Shown piece by piece: positions 16,847-24,454 of a stretch of DNA of 64,000 nt (position 1 is its first letter; every line of letters starts with the position of its first letter). The position numbers and the translations under genes were made by a program. Location of the stretch: the NCBI GenBank assembly GCA_963811825.1, contig CAWESS010000036.1, forward strand, positions 248,001 to 312,000, read 5' to 3'. The stretch is from Fodinibacter sp963811825 (GTDB lineage: Bacteria; Actinomycetota; Actinomycetes; Actinomycetales; Dermatophilaceae). The notes beneath the pieces are model-generated. The model did no database searches. It saw nothing but the letters and a program-made list of their open reading frames with translations, and was not told the DNA's origin.

Positions 16847-17026
16847 GTGTTCAGCCCTCACCCCGCGGAGATCCTGTTCCTCCTCCTGTACCTGGCCATT
16901 CCCCTGGCGCTCATGTACCTCGTGGTCCGCTTCGCCGTCAGGCACGGCACCATCGACGCGCATCGCCGCCTGCGGGACGAGGGGTCACCCGCGCTGGGTG
17001 ACGATCCCCGGGCGGGTCGTCCCTAG
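16847..17026 (+). CDS. Small membrane protein, 59 aa
   Basis: This short frame has one strongly hydrophobic segment (EILFLLLYLAIPLALMYLVV, residues 8-27), then a basic patch and an acidic/Pro-rich tail. I recognise no family. The GTG at 16847 fits a leaderless promoter (TAGGGT 7 nt upstream). The frame coincides with the out-of-frame continuation of the dehydrogenase, so it could be mistaken for the tail of that protein. Confidence 0.6.
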   Translation: MFSPHPAEILFLLLYLAIPLALMYLVVRFAVRHGTIDAHRRLRDEGSPALGDDPRAGRP

Positions 17027-17095
17027 ATTCGGCCTTGACGCGGCACGGTGTCGGCCGGCATGGCCGTCACCCCGAGGCCGCGGTGGAGGACGGCC

Positions 17096-18517
17096 ATGAG
17101 CAAAGCCACCGGGGCGGCAGACACCCAGCCCCTCAGCACCGACGAACGTGCCGAGCTCGAGCGGCTGCGCGCCCAGGTCGCAGCCCAGAGTCCCGCGCCG
17201 CCCACGGGGGATGCTGAACGCTCCACCCGGGGCCGTTGGGCGGGATCGATCGTCCTCATGCTCGTCGCCGCACTGCTCGCTCCCCTGTCGGCGCTGGCCA
17301 CGTGGTCGAACGCCACCCTGCTCGACACCGACGAGTACGTCGCGATGGTGGCGCCCCTCGCCGAGGACCCCGCCATCCAGGACGAGATCTCCCGGCGGAT
17401 CACGGATGGGGTGTTCGAGGCCCTGCGCGTCGAAGAGCTGACCGCCAGCACACTCGCCGCCATCGCCGCGCGACCCAGGGTGGAGGGGGTCACCGAGAAC
17501 CTGCCGGTGGACCTCACGGCGTTCGCCGTCCCCATCTCGAACGCCGTACGAGGGTTCACCTCGGAGCAGGTCGAGCGGCTCGTCGCCTCGGACGCCTTCG
17601 AGGACGCATGGACCGCGGCGAACCGGGAGGCCCACGCCAGCCTCGTCGCTGCCCTCACGGGCGAGACGAGCGCGGGGGTGTCCGTCGTCGACGGTCGCGT
17701 CTCGGTCAACCTTGCGTCCTTCATCACGGCGATCAAGCCCGTGCTGATCGAGCGCGGTGTGCCGTTCGCCGACCGCATCCCGGCCGTGAACGCGCAGTTC
17801 GTGGTGCTCGAGAGCGCGAGCCTGGGCAACGCCCAGGCCGCGGTGCGGATGCTCGACCTGCTCCACACGGTGCTGCCCATCACGGCCGTCCTGCTGCTCG
17901 CGGCCGGGGTGGCCCTCGCCCCGGCACGCCGGCGAGCCCTGGTCATCGGTGCGTCGATGGTCGTCGGCACGCTGGTCCTGCTGCTGCTCGGGGTGCAGGT
18001 GCTGCGGGCCCTCTACCTCGGCGACCTCGAGCAGGCGCTGCTCGTGCCCGAGGCCGGTGAGGTGCTGTTCGACTCGGTCTCGATGCCGCTGCGCCTGTGG
18101 GTGCGGGCCTCGGCGGTGCTCTTCCTGCTCATCGCCCTGGGTGCCTGGCTGGCCGGACCGTCGAGCGCCGCTCGGGCGGTGCGCACGCTGCCGGCCCGGA
18201 TCGCCGGCACGACCCGCCAGCCGACCGGCGCCCTGGCCACGGTCTCCCGTTTCGCGGCGCACAACATCACCGGCCTGCGCGCGGCCGTCGGGGGGCTGGC
18301 CGTCCTCGCCATCCTCGTGGGCGACCGGCCCAGCGCGGGCGACGTGGTCATCATCGCCGTGCTCGTGGCCGTGGCCCTGACCGTGATCGAGGTGCTCCGC
18401 CGCTGGGGCACCGAGGTGCCGGACGAGGTGCCGGGCGAGGCGAGCCCGGCCCCGGAAGGTGCGCCAACGGCATCCGAGCCCGTGGCAGTGGGCGCCGACA
18501 AACCCTCCGCCACCTAG
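17096..18517 (+). CDS. Membrane protein of unknown function, 473 aa
   Basis: I do not recognise a named family. One N-terminal membrane segment (GSIVLMLVAALLAPLSALATW, about residues 46-66) is followed by a soluble region of roughly 180 residues. That region repeatedly pairs DEYVAMVAPLAEDPAIQDEI with helical stretches and is probably extracytoplasmic. Four or more C-terminal membrane segments follow (from LPITAVLLLAAGVAL through DVVIIAVLVAVALTVIEVL), then an acidic Pro/Ala tail. The ATG at 17096 has GGTGGAGG upstream and is preferred over an earlier GTG whose extra codons look non-coding. It appears to be a single-gene unit. Confidence 0.82.
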   Translation: MSKATGAADTQPLSTDERAELERLRAQVAAQSPAPPTGDAERSTRGRWAGSIVLMLVAALLAPLSALATWSNATLLDTDEYVAMVAPLAEDPAIQDEISRRITDGVFEALRVEELTASTLAAIAARPRVEGVTENLPVDLTAFAVPISNAVRGFTSEQVERLVASDAFEDAWTAANREAHASLVAALTGETSAGVSVVDGRVSVNLASFITAIKPVLIERGVPFADRIPAVNAQFVVLESASLGNAQAAVRMLDLLHTVLPITAVLLLAAGVALAPARRRALVIGASMVVGTLVLLLLGVQVLRALYLGDLEQALLVPEAGEVLFDSVSMPLRLWVRASAVLFLLIALGAWLAGPSSAARAVRTLPARIAGTTRQPTGALATVSRFAAHNITGLRAAVGGLAVLAILVGDRPSAGDVVIIAVLVAVALTVIEVLRRWGTEVPDEVPGEASPAPEGAPTASEPVAVGADKPSAT

Positions 18518-18532
18518 CGCCGTCGAGGTCGG

Positions 18533-19075
18533 TCAGGCCTCGTCGCGGCAGACGTGGAACCGCTCGAGCGTGGCCTCGCCGAACCCGAGGTCGGCCCAGC
18601 GTCCGGAGTAGTGCAGCACGGCGACCGCTGAGGTCGGGAACCCCTCGGCCATCTTGCGGTGGCCCTCGACGCTGCCCTCGCCGTCGCACAGCAGCTCGGC
18701 GAGGGACGGGATGCCGGGCGCGTGCCCGACGACCATCAGCACGTCGGCGTCCTCGTCGGCCTCGCGGATCACCTCGAGCAGGCGCTCGGGTGAGGCGAGG
18801 TAGATGCGCCGGTCGAGGTGCACCTCACCCTCGGGGCAGCCGCTGGACCACACGCCCTCGGTCGTCTGCTGCGTGCGCTCGGAGGTCGAGCACAACACCT
18901 CGTCGATCCCGATGCCGTGCTCGACCAGCCACCGTCCGGCAGCGGCCGCGTCCCGACGGCCCCGTGCCGTGAGCTCGCGTTCGTGGTCGTTGTCCCAGTT
19001 CTGCTGCTCGGCCTTCGAGTGGCGGAGGAGGACAAGGGTTCGGTCCTGCGCTGCACGGGTCATGTCCCCGATCAT
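18533..19075 (-). CDS. SixA-type histidine phosphatase
   Basis: This histidine-phosphatase superfamily member of about 180 residues has the phosphate-accepting motif LVLLRHSKAE near the N-terminus and the second catalytic His in VVGHAPGIPSL. The size and RHSKAE core match SixA-like phosphohistidine phosphatases. The true substrate in actinobacteria is usually unknown. I take the ATG at 19075 (MIGDMTRAAQDR). The ATG at 19063 (MTRAAQDRTLV) is an equally possible start, and one farther up at 19105 is unlikely. The gene is divergent from the DUF937 gene. Confidence 0.85.
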   Translation of the reverse strand: MIGDMTRAAQDRTLVLLRHSKAEQQNWDNDHERELTARGRRDAAAAGRWLVEHGIGIDEVLCSTSERTQQTTEGVWSSGCPEGEVHLDRRIYLASPERLLEVIREADEDADVLMVVGHAPGIPSLAELLCDGEGSVEGHRKMAEGFPTSAVAVLHYSGRWADLGFGEATLERFHVCRDEA

Positions 19076-19133
19076 GCACCCATCCGCCGGAAACTGTCCC
19101 TCCATGCGTGCCCCGATCGGGTCGTCGCGTGAC

Positions 19134-19139
19134 TAGGTT
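19134..19139 (+). promoter_or_regulatory. Probable -10 box for the DUF937 gene
   Basis: TAGGTT lies about 45 nt before the DUF937 start codon. That start has its own GAAAGGA ribosome site. Confidence 0.4.
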
Positions 19140-19184
19140 TGACAGGACGAGCGGAGCCGTTCCGCCGCCGCAGAAAGGATCCCC

Positions 19185-19850
19185 ATGTCCGCACTCGACG
19201 ACATCCTCGGAGCCCTCCCGGCCGACGCCATCTCCCAGCAGGTCGGGGCCTCCCCCGACGAGGTGCGCGCTGCGGCGGCATCCGTTCTGCCCGCCCTGCT
19301 CGGTGGGCTCCAGGCGAACGCCGGCGACTCCTCCGGCGCCGGGTCGATCCTCGAAGCCCTCGGCCAGCACCAGGACGACCTGCTGAGCGGCGGTGCCGAC
19401 CTGTCCGCGATCGACGAGAGCGACGGTCAGGCCATCGCCAACCACATCTTCGGCGACCGCCAGGACGACGTCGTCAACACCCTCGGCGAGCTTCCGCCGA
19501 CGGGCGGCTCCGGCATGGGCGGGGCCCTGGTGAAGAAGCTGCTGCCGATCCTCGCGCCGATGGTGCTGTCGTGGCTGGCCAAGCAGGTGCTCGGTGGCGG
19601 TGGCTCAGGAGGGGGCGCGGCTGCTCCGCAGCGGGCCGACACCTCCCCGAGCCTGCCGGGGTCGACGGGCGGCGGCGCTGGTGGCGGCCCCGGCTCGCTC
19701 GACGACCTGCTGCGTGACGTGCTCGGTGGCGCCACCGGTGGTGGGACCACGGCTCCCGGCGGTGGTGGCGCGGCTGCCCCCGGCGGGATGGACGCGGGCA
19801 GCATCATCACCGACCTGCTCGGAGGCATGCTCGGCGGCGGCCGCCGCTGA
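19185..19850 (+). CDS. DUF937-domain protein with glycine-rich tail
   Basis: The 221-residue protein starts MSALDDILGALPADAISQQVGASPDEVRAAAASVLPALLGGL, the DUF937/YidB-like helical repeat. About 70 residues of Gly/Ala/Pro-rich low complexity and a short amphipathic end (IITDLLGGMLGGG) follow. The function of the family is not established. The ATG at 19185 has GAAAGGA at the proper distance. It is convergent with gatB, only 21 bp away, and no clear hairpin lies between them. Confidence 0.82.
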   Translation: MSALDDILGALPADAISQQVGASPDEVRAAAASVLPALLGGLQANAGDSSGAGSILEALGQHQDDLLSGGADLSAIDESDGQAIANHIFGDRQDDVVNTLGELPPTGGSGMGGALVKKLLPILAPMVLSWLAKQVLGGGGSGGGAAAPQRADTSPSLPGSTGGGAGGGPGSLDDLLRDVLGGATGGGTTAPGGGGAAAPGGMDAGSIITDLLGGMLGGGRR

Positions 19851-19871
19851 CGCCCCCCGCCCTGTGTCAGG

Positions 19872-21401
19872 TCAGGACTGGCCGAGGCGCTCCAGGATGA
19901 TCGCCCGGGCCGCACCGGCATCCGCCTGGCCCTTCATGGCCTTCATGACCTGGCCGATGAGCGCGCCCGCGGCCGCGACCTTGCCGTCGCGGATCTTGTC
20001 CGCGACATCGGGGTTCGCTGCGATGACGGCATCGACCGCCGCCTCGAGCGCGCCGGTGTCCTGCACGAGCTCGAGCCCACGGGCGTCCGCGACCTGGGTC
20101 GGTGCGCCCTCCCCCGAGAGCACACCCTCCCAGACCTGACGCGCCATGCCGTCGTTGAGCCGGCCCGAGGTCACGAGGCCCTCGAGCTCGACGACGGATG
20201 CCGGGCCGACCCCGAGCCCTGCGGCGTACGTCGGCACGTCCTGGCCCTCCGCGTTGGCGCGCCGCGCCACCTCGCCCGACCACCACTTGCGTGCGGCCGC
20301 CGGTGAGGCGCCCGCCGCAACGGTCTCCTCGATGAGGTCGACCAGCCCGGCGTTGACGACGTCGCGCATCTCCAGGTCGGCGAAGCCCCAGTCACCCTGC
20401 AGTCGCTTGCGGCGGGCGGCGGGCGGCTCGGGAAGCGTGCCGCGCAGCTCCTCGACGAGCTCACGCGACGGGGCCACCGGCACGAGGTCGGGCTCGGGGA
20501 AGTAGCGGTAGTCGTCGGCGTCGGACTTCACGCGCCCCGACGTGGTGACGCCGGTGTCCTCGTGCCAGTGCCGCGTCTCCTGCACGATCGTGCCGCCGGA
20601 CGTCAGGACCGCGGCGTGCCGGCCCACCTCGTAGCGCACCGCCCGCTCGACCGAGCGCAGCGAGTTGACGTTCTTGGTCTCCGAGCGCGTCCCGAACACC
20701 TCGGCGTCCTTGCGCATCAGCGAGAGGTTCACGTCACAACGCATCGAGCCCTGCTCCATCCGCACGTCGGAGACGTCGAGGGCCTTGAGCAGGTCGCGCA
20801 GGGTCGCGACGTACGCGCGGGCGATCTCGGGCGCGCGCTCCCCCGCCCCCGTGAGCGGCTTGGTGACGATCTCGATGAGCGGGATGCCGGCGCGGTTGTA
20901 GTCGACGAGGCTGTGCGTCGCGCCGTGGATGCGACCCGTGGAGCCGCCGACGTGCAGCGACTTGCCGGTGTCCTCCTCCATGTGGGCCCGCTCGATGTCG
21001 ACCCGGTAGACCGTGCCGTCGTCGAGCTCGACGTCGAGGTAGCCCTCGAACGCGATCGGCTCGTCGTACTGCGAGGTCTGGAAGTTCTTCGGCATGTCCG
21101 GGTAGAAGTAGTTCTTCCGGGCGAACCTGCACCACGTCGCGATCTCGCAGTTGAGCACGAGCCCGATGCGGATCGCCGACTCGACGGCGATCGCGTTGAC
21201 GACCGGCAGCGCGCCGGGCAGCCCGAGGCAGACCGGGCAGGTCTGCGTGTTGGGCTCGGCGCCGAACTCGGTCGGGCAGCCGCAGAACATCTTCGTGGCC
21301 GTGTTGAGCTCGACGTGCACCTCCAGCCCCATGACGGGGTCGAAGGCCGCGATGGCGTCGTCGAAGGGCAGGGTCGCCTCGGCGTGTGCCTGGGTGGTCA
21401 T
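19872..21401 (-). CDS. gatB: Asp-tRNA(Asn)/Glu-tRNA(Gln) amidotransferase subunit B
   Basis: This is the tRNA-binding and kinase subunit of GatCAB, which converts misacylated Glu-tRNA(Gln) and Asp-tRNA(Asn) to the amide forms. It has 509 residues. Hallmarks are GLEVHVELNTATKMFCGC, the zinc ligands in CGCPTEF and TCPVCLGLPG, YFYPDMPKNFQTSQYDEP, and VDYNRAGIPLIEIVTKP. The C-terminal YqeY-like tail holds IRDGKVAAAGALIGQVMKAMKG. The ATG at 21401 has GAAGGAGG upstream. It lies 3 nt after gatA in a gatC-gatA-gatB run, the usual actinobacterial order. Confidence 0.97.
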   Translation of the reverse strand: MTTQAHAEATLPFDDAIAAFDPVMGLEVHVELNTATKMFCGCPTEFGAEPNTQTCPVCLGLPGALPVVNAIAVESAIRIGLVLNCEIATWCRFARKNYFYPDMPKNFQTSQYDEPIAFEGYLDVELDDGTVYRVDIERAHMEEDTGKSLHVGGSTGRIHGATHSLVDYNRAGIPLIEIVTKPLTGAGERAPEIARAYVATLRDLLKALDVSDVRMEQGSMRCDVNLSLMRKDAEVFGTRSETKNVNSLRSVERAVRYEVGRHAAVLTSGGTIVQETRHWHEDTGVTTSGRVKSDADDYRYFPEPDLVPVAPSRELVEELRGTLPEPPAARRKRLQGDWGFADLEMRDVVNAGLVDLIEETVAAGASPAAARKWWSGEVARRANAEGQDVPTYAAGLGVGPASVVELEGLVTSGRLNDGMARQVWEGVLSGEGAPTQVADARGLELVQDTGALEAAVDAVIAANPDVADKIRDGKVAAAGALIGQVMKAMKGQADAGAARAIILERLGQS

Positions 21402-21404
21402 GGC

Positions 21405-22940
21405 TCAGGCCTCCTTCGTCGTCGTGCCGGCGGTGGCGCCCAGCGAGGGAGCCCGGTCCAGGAGTGCGCCACCCCAGGCGGCGGTGAGCCGTGCCTCGAG
21501 GGCCGCGCCCACGGCATACAGGCGGTGGTCCTGCATCGCAGGCGCGAGGATCTGGAAGCCGGCGGGCAACCCGTCCTCGCTCGCCAGGCCACTGGGCACC
21601 GACATGCCGGGGATGCCGGCCAGGTTCGCCGGGATCGTCGCGATGTCGTTGAGGTACATCGCCATCGGGTCGTCGAGCTTGTCGCCGAGCTTGAAGGCAG
21701 TGGTCGGGGCGGTGGGGCTCACGAGGACGTCGGCGGTCTCGAAGGCCGCGGTGAAGTCATCGGCGATGAGGCGGCGCACCTTCTGCGCCGAGCCGTAGTA
21801 CGCGTCGTAGTAGCCGCTGGACAGGGCGTACGTACCCAGGATGATGCGGCGCTTGACCTCGTCACCGAAGCCGGCGTCGCGCGTGGCGGCCATGACCTGC
21901 TCGGCGCTCGGCGCCTCCACCCCGTCGGGTGCGACGCGCAGGCCGTAGCGCATGGCGTCGAACTTCGCGAGGTTGCTCGAGGCCTCGCTCGGGAGGATCA
22001 GGTAGTACGCGGCCAGCGCGTACGTGAAGCTCGGGCACGACACCTCGACGACCTCGGCGCCGGCATCGACGAGGTGCTGCACGGCCTCGTCGAAGCGTGC
22101 CTGCACCCCGGCCTGGAAGCCCTCGCCGGTCAGCTCGCGCACGATGCCGATCTTCAGGCCCTTGACGTCGGCGCGGCGAGCGGCCTCGACGACGGGCGGC
22201 ACGGGGGCGTCGATCGACGTGGAGTCCATCGGGTCGTGCCCGGCGATGACCTCGTGCAGCAGCGCCGCGTCGAGCACGGTGCGGGTGCACGGCCCGGCCT
22301 GGTCGAGCGAGGAGGCGAGCGCCACGAGCCCGTAGCGCGAGACCCCGCCGTAGGTGGGCTTGGTTCCGACGGTGCCGGTGACGGCCGCCGGCTGGCGGAT
22401 CGAGCCGCCCGTGTCGGTGCCGATGGCCAGCGGGGCCTGGAACGAGGCGACGACGGAGGCCGACCCGCCACCCGAGCCACCGGGGATGCGCTCGAGGTCC
22501 CACGGGTTGTGGCTCGGGCCGTACGCGCTGTGCTCGGTGGAGGAGCCCATCGCGAACTCGTCCATGTTCGTCTTGCCGAGGATGGGCATGCCGGCCTCGC
22601 GCAGGCGCGTCACCAGCGTCGCGTCGTACGGCGGCACCCAGCCCTGCAGGATCTTCGAGCCGCACGTCGTCGGCAGGCCACGGGTCGTCATGACGTCCTT
22701 GACGGCGATCGGCACCCCGGCCATCGCGTGCAGCGACTCGCCTGCGGCGCGACGGCGGTCGACGGCGTCGGCCTGCGCCAGCGCACCCTCGGCGTCGACG
22801 TGGAGGTAGGAGTGCACCGCGCCGTCGACGGCGGCCGTGCGGTCGAGGTGGGCCTGCGTCACCTCACGGGCCGACACGCTCCCCTGCGACAGCAGGTCGG
22901 CGAGGTCGGCAGCGGTGGACCGGGTCAGGTCGGTGGTCAC
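21405..22940 (-). CDS. gatA: Asp-tRNA(Asn)/Glu-tRNA(Gln) amidotransferase subunit A
   Basis: This is the amidase subunit, which releases ammonia from glutamine for GatB. It has 511 residues. The amidase-signature Ser-cisSer-Lys triad is visible: the Lys in GVPIAVKDVM, and the Ser residues in the Gly/Ser-rich stretch GGSGGGSASVVAS and in TDTGGSIRQPAA. The start is GTG at 22940 with AGAGGAA upstream. It is separated by 75 nt from gatC and nearly abuts gatB. Confidence 0.97.
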   Translation of the reverse strand: MTTDLTRSTAADLADLLSQGSVSAREVTQAHLDRTAAVDGAVHSYLHVDAEGALAQADAVDRRRAAGESLHAMAGVPIAVKDVMTTRGLPTTCGSKILQGWVPPYDATLVTRLREAGMPILGKTNMDEFAMGSSTEHSAYGPSHNPWDLERIPGGSGGGSASVVASFQAPLAIGTDTGGSIRQPAAVTGTVGTKPTYGGVSRYGLVALASSLDQAGPCTRTVLDAALLHEVIAGHDPMDSTSIDAPVPPVVEAARRADVKGLKIGIVRELTGEGFQAGVQARFDEAVQHLVDAGAEVVEVSCPSFTYALAAYYLILPSEASSNLAKFDAMRYGLRVAPDGVEAPSAEQVMAATRDAGFGDEVKRRIILGTYALSSGYYDAYYGSAQKVRRLIADDFTAAFETADVLVSPTAPTTAFKLGDKLDDPMAMYLNDIATIPANLAGIPGMSVPSGLASEDGLPAGFQILAPAMQDHRLYAVGAALEARLTAAWGGALLDRAPSLGATAGTTTKEA

Positions 22941-23015
22941 GTCGTTAGGTTCCTCTGGGGTGCGGGGCGCGGTGGTGAGGTGCGAGCGGATGCCGTGCGG
23001 CCGGCATCCGGGTGG

Positions 23016-23312
23016 TCATTCCTGGTCGAGGATGCGCGGCACGGCGAAGCGCTGCTGCTCGGACTCGGGGGCTCCGGACAGGGCGTCCTGCGGGCTGAGC
23101 GAGGGGCGCACGACGTCGGGGCGCGTGACGTTGACGATGGGCATCGGGTGGCTCATCGGCTCGATGTCGGCGATGGGCGCCTGCTGCACGGTGGCCACCG
23201 CCTCGAGGATGACGCCCAGCTCGCCGACCATGCGGTCGAGCTCGGCGTCGGAGAGGTCGATGCGGGCGAGACCGGCGAGGTGCGCCACGTCGTCACGGGT
23301 GAGTTCGGCCAT
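23016..23312 (-). CDS. gatC: Asp-tRNA(Asn)/Glu-tRNA(Gln) amidotransferase subunit C
   Basis: This small 98-residue subunit stabilises GatA and bridges to GatB. It begins MAELTRDDVAHLAGLARIDLSDAEL and ends with the PSLSPQDALSGAPESEQQRFAVPRIL segment that wraps its partner. The ATG at 23312 is supported by a leaderless promoter (TAGACT 7 nt upstream on the minus strand). It is the first gene of the gatCAB operon. Confidence 0.95.
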   Translation of the reverse strand: MAELTRDDVAHLAGLARIDLSDAELDRMVGELGVILEAVATVQQAPIADIEPMSHPMPIVNVTRPDVVRPSLSPQDALSGAPESEQQRFAVPRILDQE

Positions 23313-23319
23313 GCGGGCC

Positions 23320-23325
23320 AGTCTA
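23320..23325 (-). promoter_or_regulatory. -10 box of leaderless gatC promoter
   Basis: TAGACT on the minus strand is followed by 7 nt and then the gatC ATG. The divergent gene at 23358 has GAGACT 6 nt before its GTG, so the 45-bp spacer may serve both directions. Confidence 0.5.
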
Positions 23326-23357
23326 TGGGCCAGCGCCGGCCCTGAGAGACTGGGCCC

Positions 23358-24023
23358 GTGCTCACGGACACCGCCTCGATGCAGCTCGTGCTCGACCTCG
23401 TCGGGGTGTTCGTGTTCGCCCTCACCGGTGCGATCGTCGGGGTGCGGCGCGGGCTCGACGTGTTCGGGGTCCTCGTGCTCGCGTGGGTCGCGGGGCTCGG
23501 CGGCGGCATCATCCGCGACCTGTTCCTCGGCATCACCCCGCCGGTCGGGGTCAGCGACTGGCGCCTGCTCGCGGCGGCCGTCGTCGCCGGTGTGGCCGTC
23601 TTCCTCCTCCACGGGACCTGGCAGCAGGTGTCCGTGCGCCACCCCGACGCGCGCTGGCACCGGGTCTCGTTCACGGTGCGCCTCTTGGATGCCGCCGGGC
23701 TGGCCGTGTTCGCCGTCAGCGGCGCCCTCGTGGCGCTCGACGCGCAGGCCGGGGCCCTCGCGGCCACGCTCATCGGCGGGATCACCGGCGTCGGCGGCGG
23801 GCTGTTGCGCGACGTGCTCACCGGGCAGGTGCCCGAGGTGCTGCGTCGTGAGCTGTACGCCCTGCCGGCCCTCGCCGGAGCGGCTCTGGTCGTGCTCCTC
23901 CACGAGGTTGGTGCCCTGACGACGCTCACGGCGTGGGCGGCGGTCGCGTTCGTGTTCGTCACCCGGGTGGTCGCGGTCGTGCTCGACCTCAACGCACCTC
24001 GGCCGTTGCGCAGCGGAGCCTGA
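23358..24023 (+). CDS. TRIC/UPF0126-family membrane channel (YicG-like)
   Basis: The 221-residue membrane protein has two homologous three-helix repeats. Each contains the family motif GxGGGxxRD: GLGGGIIRDLFLG in the first and GVGGGLLRDVLTGQVPEVL in the second. Prokaryotic members are described as cation channels or glycine transporters, so the exact substrate is uncertain. The GTG at 23358 fits a leaderless start. The gene is divergent from gatC, and the remnant acetyltransferase lies beyond its 3' end. Confidence 0.87.
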   Translation: MLTDTASMQLVLDLVGVFVFALTGAIVGVRRGLDVFGVLVLAWVAGLGGGIIRDLFLGITPPVGVSDWRLLAAAVVAGVAVFLLHGTWQQVSVRHPDARWHRVSFTVRLLDAAGLAVFAVSGALVALDAQAGALAATLIGGITGVGGGLLRDVLTGQVPEVLRRELYALPALAGAALVVLLHEVGALTTLTAWAAVAFVFVTRVVAVVLDLNAPRPLRSGA

Positions 24024-24029
24024 GGCCCG

Positions 24030-24393
24030 CCCTCCTCGAGTTGGGTGCCCACCCGGTCGCACGATGCCACCACCCCTCGCGGTGCCGACCAGGTCGATCC
24101 CCGCCCTCGGCCCGTGAGCGGCCAGGTGGTCGACGTCGAACAGCGTCGCGACGCCCACGCCGACGCCCTCGACGTGGACCACCAGGGAGACGGGGGCGCC
24201 GGGACACCCCTCCTCGGCTGCGCTCACGCAGCTGGGCGTCGAAGCGGTCCCTCGTCAGGGGTCGTGGCGCCTGTGGCGTCCGCTCCTCCCAGGTGTCGAG
24301 CTCGGAGGCGATCTCGTACAGCATGTCGAGGTCTTCGTCGGTACGTGGTCGCAGCGACACGCCGGGTGTGGTGGACACGACGAGCACCCTCAC
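24030..24393 (-). pseudogene. Truncated, frameshifted GNAT acetyltransferase remnant
   Basis: The frame opens with an acetyltransferase-like start (MRVLVVSTTPGVSLRPRTDEDLDMLYEIA, then DTWEERTPQAP). It jumps frame near 24216-24224 to AAEEGCPGAPVSLVV and VGVATLFDVDHL, and reaches GIDLVGTARGGG, the expected acetyl-CoA-binding neighbourhood. There the similarity to a normal GNAT stops. The usual 60 or so C-terminal residues (strand 5, helix 4) are missing, and the sequence runs into the end of the convergent channel gene. Both an indel and a truncation are present, so this looks like a decayed gene rather than only a sequencing error. The boundaries are approximate. Confidence 0.65.
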
Positions 24394-24454
24394 GCTGCGG
24401 ACGACGCCGCGTCCACGCCCGACTTTCCGCCGACCGTCGCCGCGGCCGCGTCAG

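Noticed and set aside
16782..17026. Reading the dehydrogenase through to 17026 as one 410-residue protein
   Set aside because: The normal SDR C-terminus is in another frame ending at 16781. The later hydrophobic stretch fits a separate leaderless small gene.
17236..18060. Arg-rich frame inside the membrane protein gene at 17096-18517
   Set aside because: Same-strand frame overlapping a gene with clear hydrophobic periodicity. The content is typical of a +1 shadow.
19600..19830. Glycine-rich repeats as a possible tandem DNA repeat
   Set aside because: They are codons of the Gly/Ala/Pro linker of the DUF937 protein and vary in unit length, so no DNA-level repeat is supported.
20562..23345. 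Open frame of over 900 codons on the plus strand opposite gatB/gatA/gatC
   Set aside because: It is antisense to three clearly recognised genes, rich in Arg/Gly/Asp/Val low complexity, and has no family motif. Such frames are common shadows in 70% GC coding DNA.
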